Assembly (NCBI RefSeq): GCF_011421635.1
Contig: NZ_WTLI01000011.1
Coordinates: 62,001-126,000, forward strand
Origin: Paenibacillus turpanensis
GTDB taxonomy: Bacteria > Bacillota > Bacilli > Paenibacillales > YIM-B00363
Direction of reading: 5' to 3'
DNA: 64,000 nucleotides
Positions 61,939-64,000 of this stretch are shown one piece after another (position 1 is the first letter of the stretch; each line of letters begins with the position of its first letter). The notes under the pieces are model-generated. The model was not told the origin of the DNA and did not search any database. It worked only from the letters and a program-made list of their open reading frames with translations. A program made the position numbers and the translations under genes.

Positions 61939-62865
61939 ATGGGTGAGGTACGAATCGAGAACATTCAATATCAAGAATGGGGAAATGCTGTACGTATAAC
62001 CAATGGTATGGTGGAGGCCGTGGTTAGTATCGATTTTGGTCCGCGTGTCCTTCGCTGCGGCTTTGTCGGAGGACAAAATTTCTTTATGGAAAATACGGCC
62101 AAAACGCTTTCGGCGGAAGGACCCGAATTTGAAGCATTTGGCGGGGGCAAATGGTATATTTACGGCGGTCACCGTTTATGGACGAGTCCGGAAGCGCTGC
62201 CGCGCACATATTATCCGGACAATGCGCCTGTTAGCTGGTGCGCTACCGACAATGGAGCCATGTTCACTCCTCCGGCAGAAAAATGGACGAATATTCAGAA
62301 GGAAATTGAGATTTCACTCCAGCCGGAAGGGACCGTATTTACGGTAGATCATCGGATTACGAATGTCGGTCCGTGGCCGGTGGAATTCGCTGTGTGGTCG
62401 CTTTCCGTAATGACGACAGGAGGAACGGCGATCATTCCGAACGCTGACCGTGAAACCGGACTGCTCGCTAACCGTTCCGTTGTTTTATGGCCTTACAGCA
62501 AAATGAATGATCCGCGTGTAACCTGGGGAGAAAAAGTGACCTTGATTCGTCAAGGAAACGGCCCAACACCATTTAAGCTTGGAACCCCGAATGAAAAGGG
62601 CTGGGCTGCATACTTCCTGAACAATCAGCTGTTCCTCAAGCAGCATGAGCATAAAATCGGAGGTACTTACCCGGACGACGGGTGCTCCTTCGAATCTTAT
62701 GTGTGCGACCACTTTTTAGAGCTGGAAACGCTTGGGGAATTGCGAATGGCTGCCCCTGGCGAGGTGCTGGAGCATAAGGAAAGCTGGAAGCTTGTTGATG
62801 GTATTGACATCAACCTGGCTGATGAGACGGAAATCCTAGGCAAAACGTCAGAACTTTTGGACTAA
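61939..62865 (+). CDS. Galactose-mutarotase-fold protein (DUF4380-like) in the gal operon
   Basis: 308 aa with the beta-sandwich pattern of the galactose mutarotase superfamily: MVEAVVSIDFGPRVLRCGFVGGQNFF, GGGKWYIYGGHRLWTSPE (conserved His region), ITNVGPWPVEFAVWSLSVMTTGG and VCDHFLELETLG. It is not a classical GalM, but its position directly after galT (18 bases, GAGGAG site) suggests that it supplies alpha-galactose for GalK. Substrate not proven; DUF4380 members are otherwise uncharacterised. Confidence 0.8.
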   Translation: MGEVRIENIQYQEWGNAVRITNGMVEAVVSIDFGPRVLRCGFVGGQNFFMENTAKTLSAEGPEFEAFGGGKWYIYGGHRLWTSPEALPRTYYPDNAPVSWCATDNGAMFTPPAEKWTNIQKEIEISLQPEGTVFTVDHRITNVGPWPVEFAVWSLSVMTTGGTAIIPNADRETGLLANRSVVLWPYSKMNDPRVTWGEKVTLIRQGNGPTPFKLGTPNEKGWAAYFLNNQLFLKQHEHKIGGTYPDDGCSFESYVCDHFLELETLGELRMAAPGEVLEHKESWKLVDGIDINLADETEILGKTSELLD

Positions 62866-62943
62866 TCCCCTTTTTCTCGCATAAAAAGAATGGTAAGATA
62901 AACAATAGTTGCTGCAGCGGACTATTGGGGGGGAACGTACAAC

Positions 62944-63333
62944 GTGCTGAAACGAACGCTAATTGGTCTCATTCGCAGTTTTGAGACGACCGGGGAGAAG
63001 GCGCGGACGCCCGAGCTTAAGACACGCTATTATAAGCTTTCCAAAGAAAATGCGTGGGAAGAGCTCGTGAGCATTATGAAGAAAAAGCCCGGTTATAAAG
63101 TGTTGCACGAAGTAAAAAACGTCGGTGAAATCGTATGCGAGAAGCGAACGATTACCGGTCGTGTACAGGATATTACCATAACCGTCATTGCCGTGAGTCC
63201 GGTAAAGACAGCTGTGGACATTTATTCTGCATCTCGAGGTTCTCTAGGGGATTTAGGCTCGAATTACCGTACGATTCTGGATATATTTCGGACGATTGAC
63301 TCTAAGCTGAGTCAGTATAAGACAGAGTCGTAA
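62944..63333 (+). CDS. Hypothetical protein (possible DUF1499-like)
   Basis: 129 aa, soluble. SKENAWEELVSIMKKKPGYKVLHEVKNVGEIVCEKRT, VQDITITVIAVSPVKTAVDIYSASRGSLGDLGSNYRTILDIFRTID. The last stretch resembles the DUF1499 ending (RSASR.G..DLG.N), but the match is partial. GTG start with GGGGGG upstream. Function unknown; terminator follows. Independent of the gal operon as far as spacing (78 bases) suggests, though no terminator separates them. Confidence 0.65.
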   Translation: MLKRTLIGLIRSFETTGEKARTPELKTRYYKLSKENAWEELVSIMKKKPGYKVLHEVKNVGEIVCEKRTITGRVQDITITVIAVSPVKTAVDIYSASRGSLGDLGSNYRTILDIFRTIDSKLSQYKTES

Positions 63334-63368
63334 TTGGGTTGTTAGGCGGCGATTTGCCGTGAGCAGTG

Positions 63369-63419
63369 GACAATGCTTTAATTGGCCCTCAGTTGGGGGA
63401 ATTAAGGTGTTGTCTTTTT
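63369..63419 (+). terminator. Terminator after the DUF1499-like gene
   Basis: GACAATGCTTTAATT and AATTAAGGTGTTGTC (G-U and one mismatch) around a loop, followed by TTTTTG. Confidence 0.75.
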
Positions 63420-63451
63420 GTTTTTTCGGTGGTGGTACTGCGATGATAAAT

Positions 63452-63483
63452 AAAAAACCGCCAAAGCATTGAAGCTTCAGCGG
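63452..63483 (-). terminator. Terminator after tpx
   Basis: On the minus strand CCGC..AAGC and GCTT..GCGG pair, followed by six T. Confidence 0.75.
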
Positions 63484-63525
63484 CTTTCGATGGGCGCTCC
63501 GATTCGGGGCGCTTAATGCACCATA

Positions 63526-64000
63526 TTACACAAGTGCTTTTGCAGCAGCAATTGCTTTTTCGTAATCCGGATGCTCCGTCATTTCACCAAGATATTCAAC
63601 ATAAGCAATCTTGTTGTTCTGGTCAACGACAAAGATCGAGCGCATCAGAAGCTTCAATTCGTTAATGAGGACACCGTATGCTTCGCCGAATGCATTTGTT
63701 TTGTAATCGGAGAGCATCACGACTTTGTCCACACCGGCAGCACCGCACCAACGTGCTTGGGCCATTGGAAGGTCTACGGACACGGTCAATACTGCAACGT
63801 TGTCGCCAAGGCCTGCAGCTTCTTCATTGAACTTGCGTGTTTGCGCGTCGCAAACGCCTGTGTCAATCGAAGGAACGACGCTGATCAGCTTAACTTTGCC
63901 TGCGAAATCCGCAAGAGAAGCTGTTTCTACAAGGGATTTATTCAGCGTAAAATCTGGAGCTGTGTCACCGATCTTCAATTCAGGTCCGACGAGGGTAATC
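63526..64000 (-). CDS. tpx: Thiol peroxidase (Tpx), N-terminus beyond the window
   Basis: 158 codons are visible; the start lies past base 64000. The first visible residues, [17 protein letters not shown], are the usual Tpx N-terminal sequence and are continuous with the core, so the in-frame TTG at 63978 is not the start. Peroxidatic Cys in [18 protein letters not shown] and resolving Cys in ARWCGAAG are present. Tpx is an atypical 2-Cys peroxiredoxin that reduces hydroperoxides with thioredoxin. Complete length would be about 167-170 aa. Confidence 0.92.
   Translation of the reverse strand, partial: ITLVGPELKIGDTAPDFTLNKSLVETASLADFAGKVKLISVVPSIDTGVCDAQTRKFNEEAAGLGDNVAVLTVSVDLPMAQARWCGAAGVDKVVMLSDYKTNAFGEAYGVLINELKLLMRSIFVVDQNNKIAYVEYLGEMTEHPDYEKAIAAAKALV

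Overview
ORGANISM. The window looks like chromosomal core of a low-to-mid GC endospore-forming Firmicute, most likely Paenibacillus or a close relative. The evidence is a CotF-type spore coat protein, a YheC/YheD spore protein, a tetraprenyl-beta-curcumene synthase (YtpB), an SLH-CAP exoprotein, a LysM-M14 gamma-D-glutamyl-diamino acid endopeptidase, LipL, strong Shine-Dalgarno sites, many TTG/GTG starts and sigma-A-type promoters. No rRNA, tRNA, CRISPR array, prophage or intact insertion sequence was seen. LAYOUT. 1-5.0 kb: a YtxH protein, a membrane-anchored NAGPA protein, then a leftward four-gene operon. That operon holds an AgrC-like membrane sensor with no kinase domain, AgrB, a 40-aa cyclic-peptide (AgrD-like) precursor with a TTG start overlapping the agrB stop, and a LytTR-GGDEF-EAL fusion. 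5.4-10.4 kb: glutamate racemase, LysM-M14 peptidase, a probable palindromic repeat, small proteins, a YheC/D protein, and a c-di-GMP-I (GEMM) riboswitch ahead of an unknown 97-aa protein. 10.5-23 kb: a class B PBP, SLH-CAP protein, two methyltransferases, an MFS pump, a spore coat protein with a long low-complexity tail, CapA, a FAH-family enzyme, a GAF-HD-GYP protein and a frameshifted guanylate-kinase-like gene. 23-29.6 kb: LipL, an esterase and the complete pdhABCD operon. 29.7-42.6 kb: a hydrolase, oligoendopeptidase F (with a possible secreted form), a pyruvate-oxidase-like TPP enzyme, cold-shock protein, YebC-like factor, an MATE/MFS pair, YtpB, pfkA, and a peroxiredoxin cut by an in-frame TGA. 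42.7-55.5 kb: MFS, a two-component pair, TauE-like and YwaF-like membrane proteins, a DUF4015 glycosidase, a second YcaD-like MFS, YitT, DUF4178, CshA helicase, YesL and a probable 6S RNA. 55.5-64 kb: sugar metabolism (xylB on the minus strand, a DeoR regulator, galK-galE-galT and a mutarotase-fold protein), then tpx running off the end. HOW THE PARTS CONNECT. Three separate c-di-GMP elements occur in 22 kb: a GGDEF-EAL enzyme in an Agr-type peptide operon, a c-di-GMP riboswitch and an HD-GYP protein. The best candidate for an undescribed system is the 1.8-5.0 kb operon, where a peptide quorum signal appears joined to c-di-GMP metabolism through a LytTR DNA-binding domain, without a histidine kinase or receiver domain. 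PDH, LipL, PfkA and the pyruvate-oxidase-like enzyme cover glycolysis and pyruvate use. The gal genes form a complete Leloir set.
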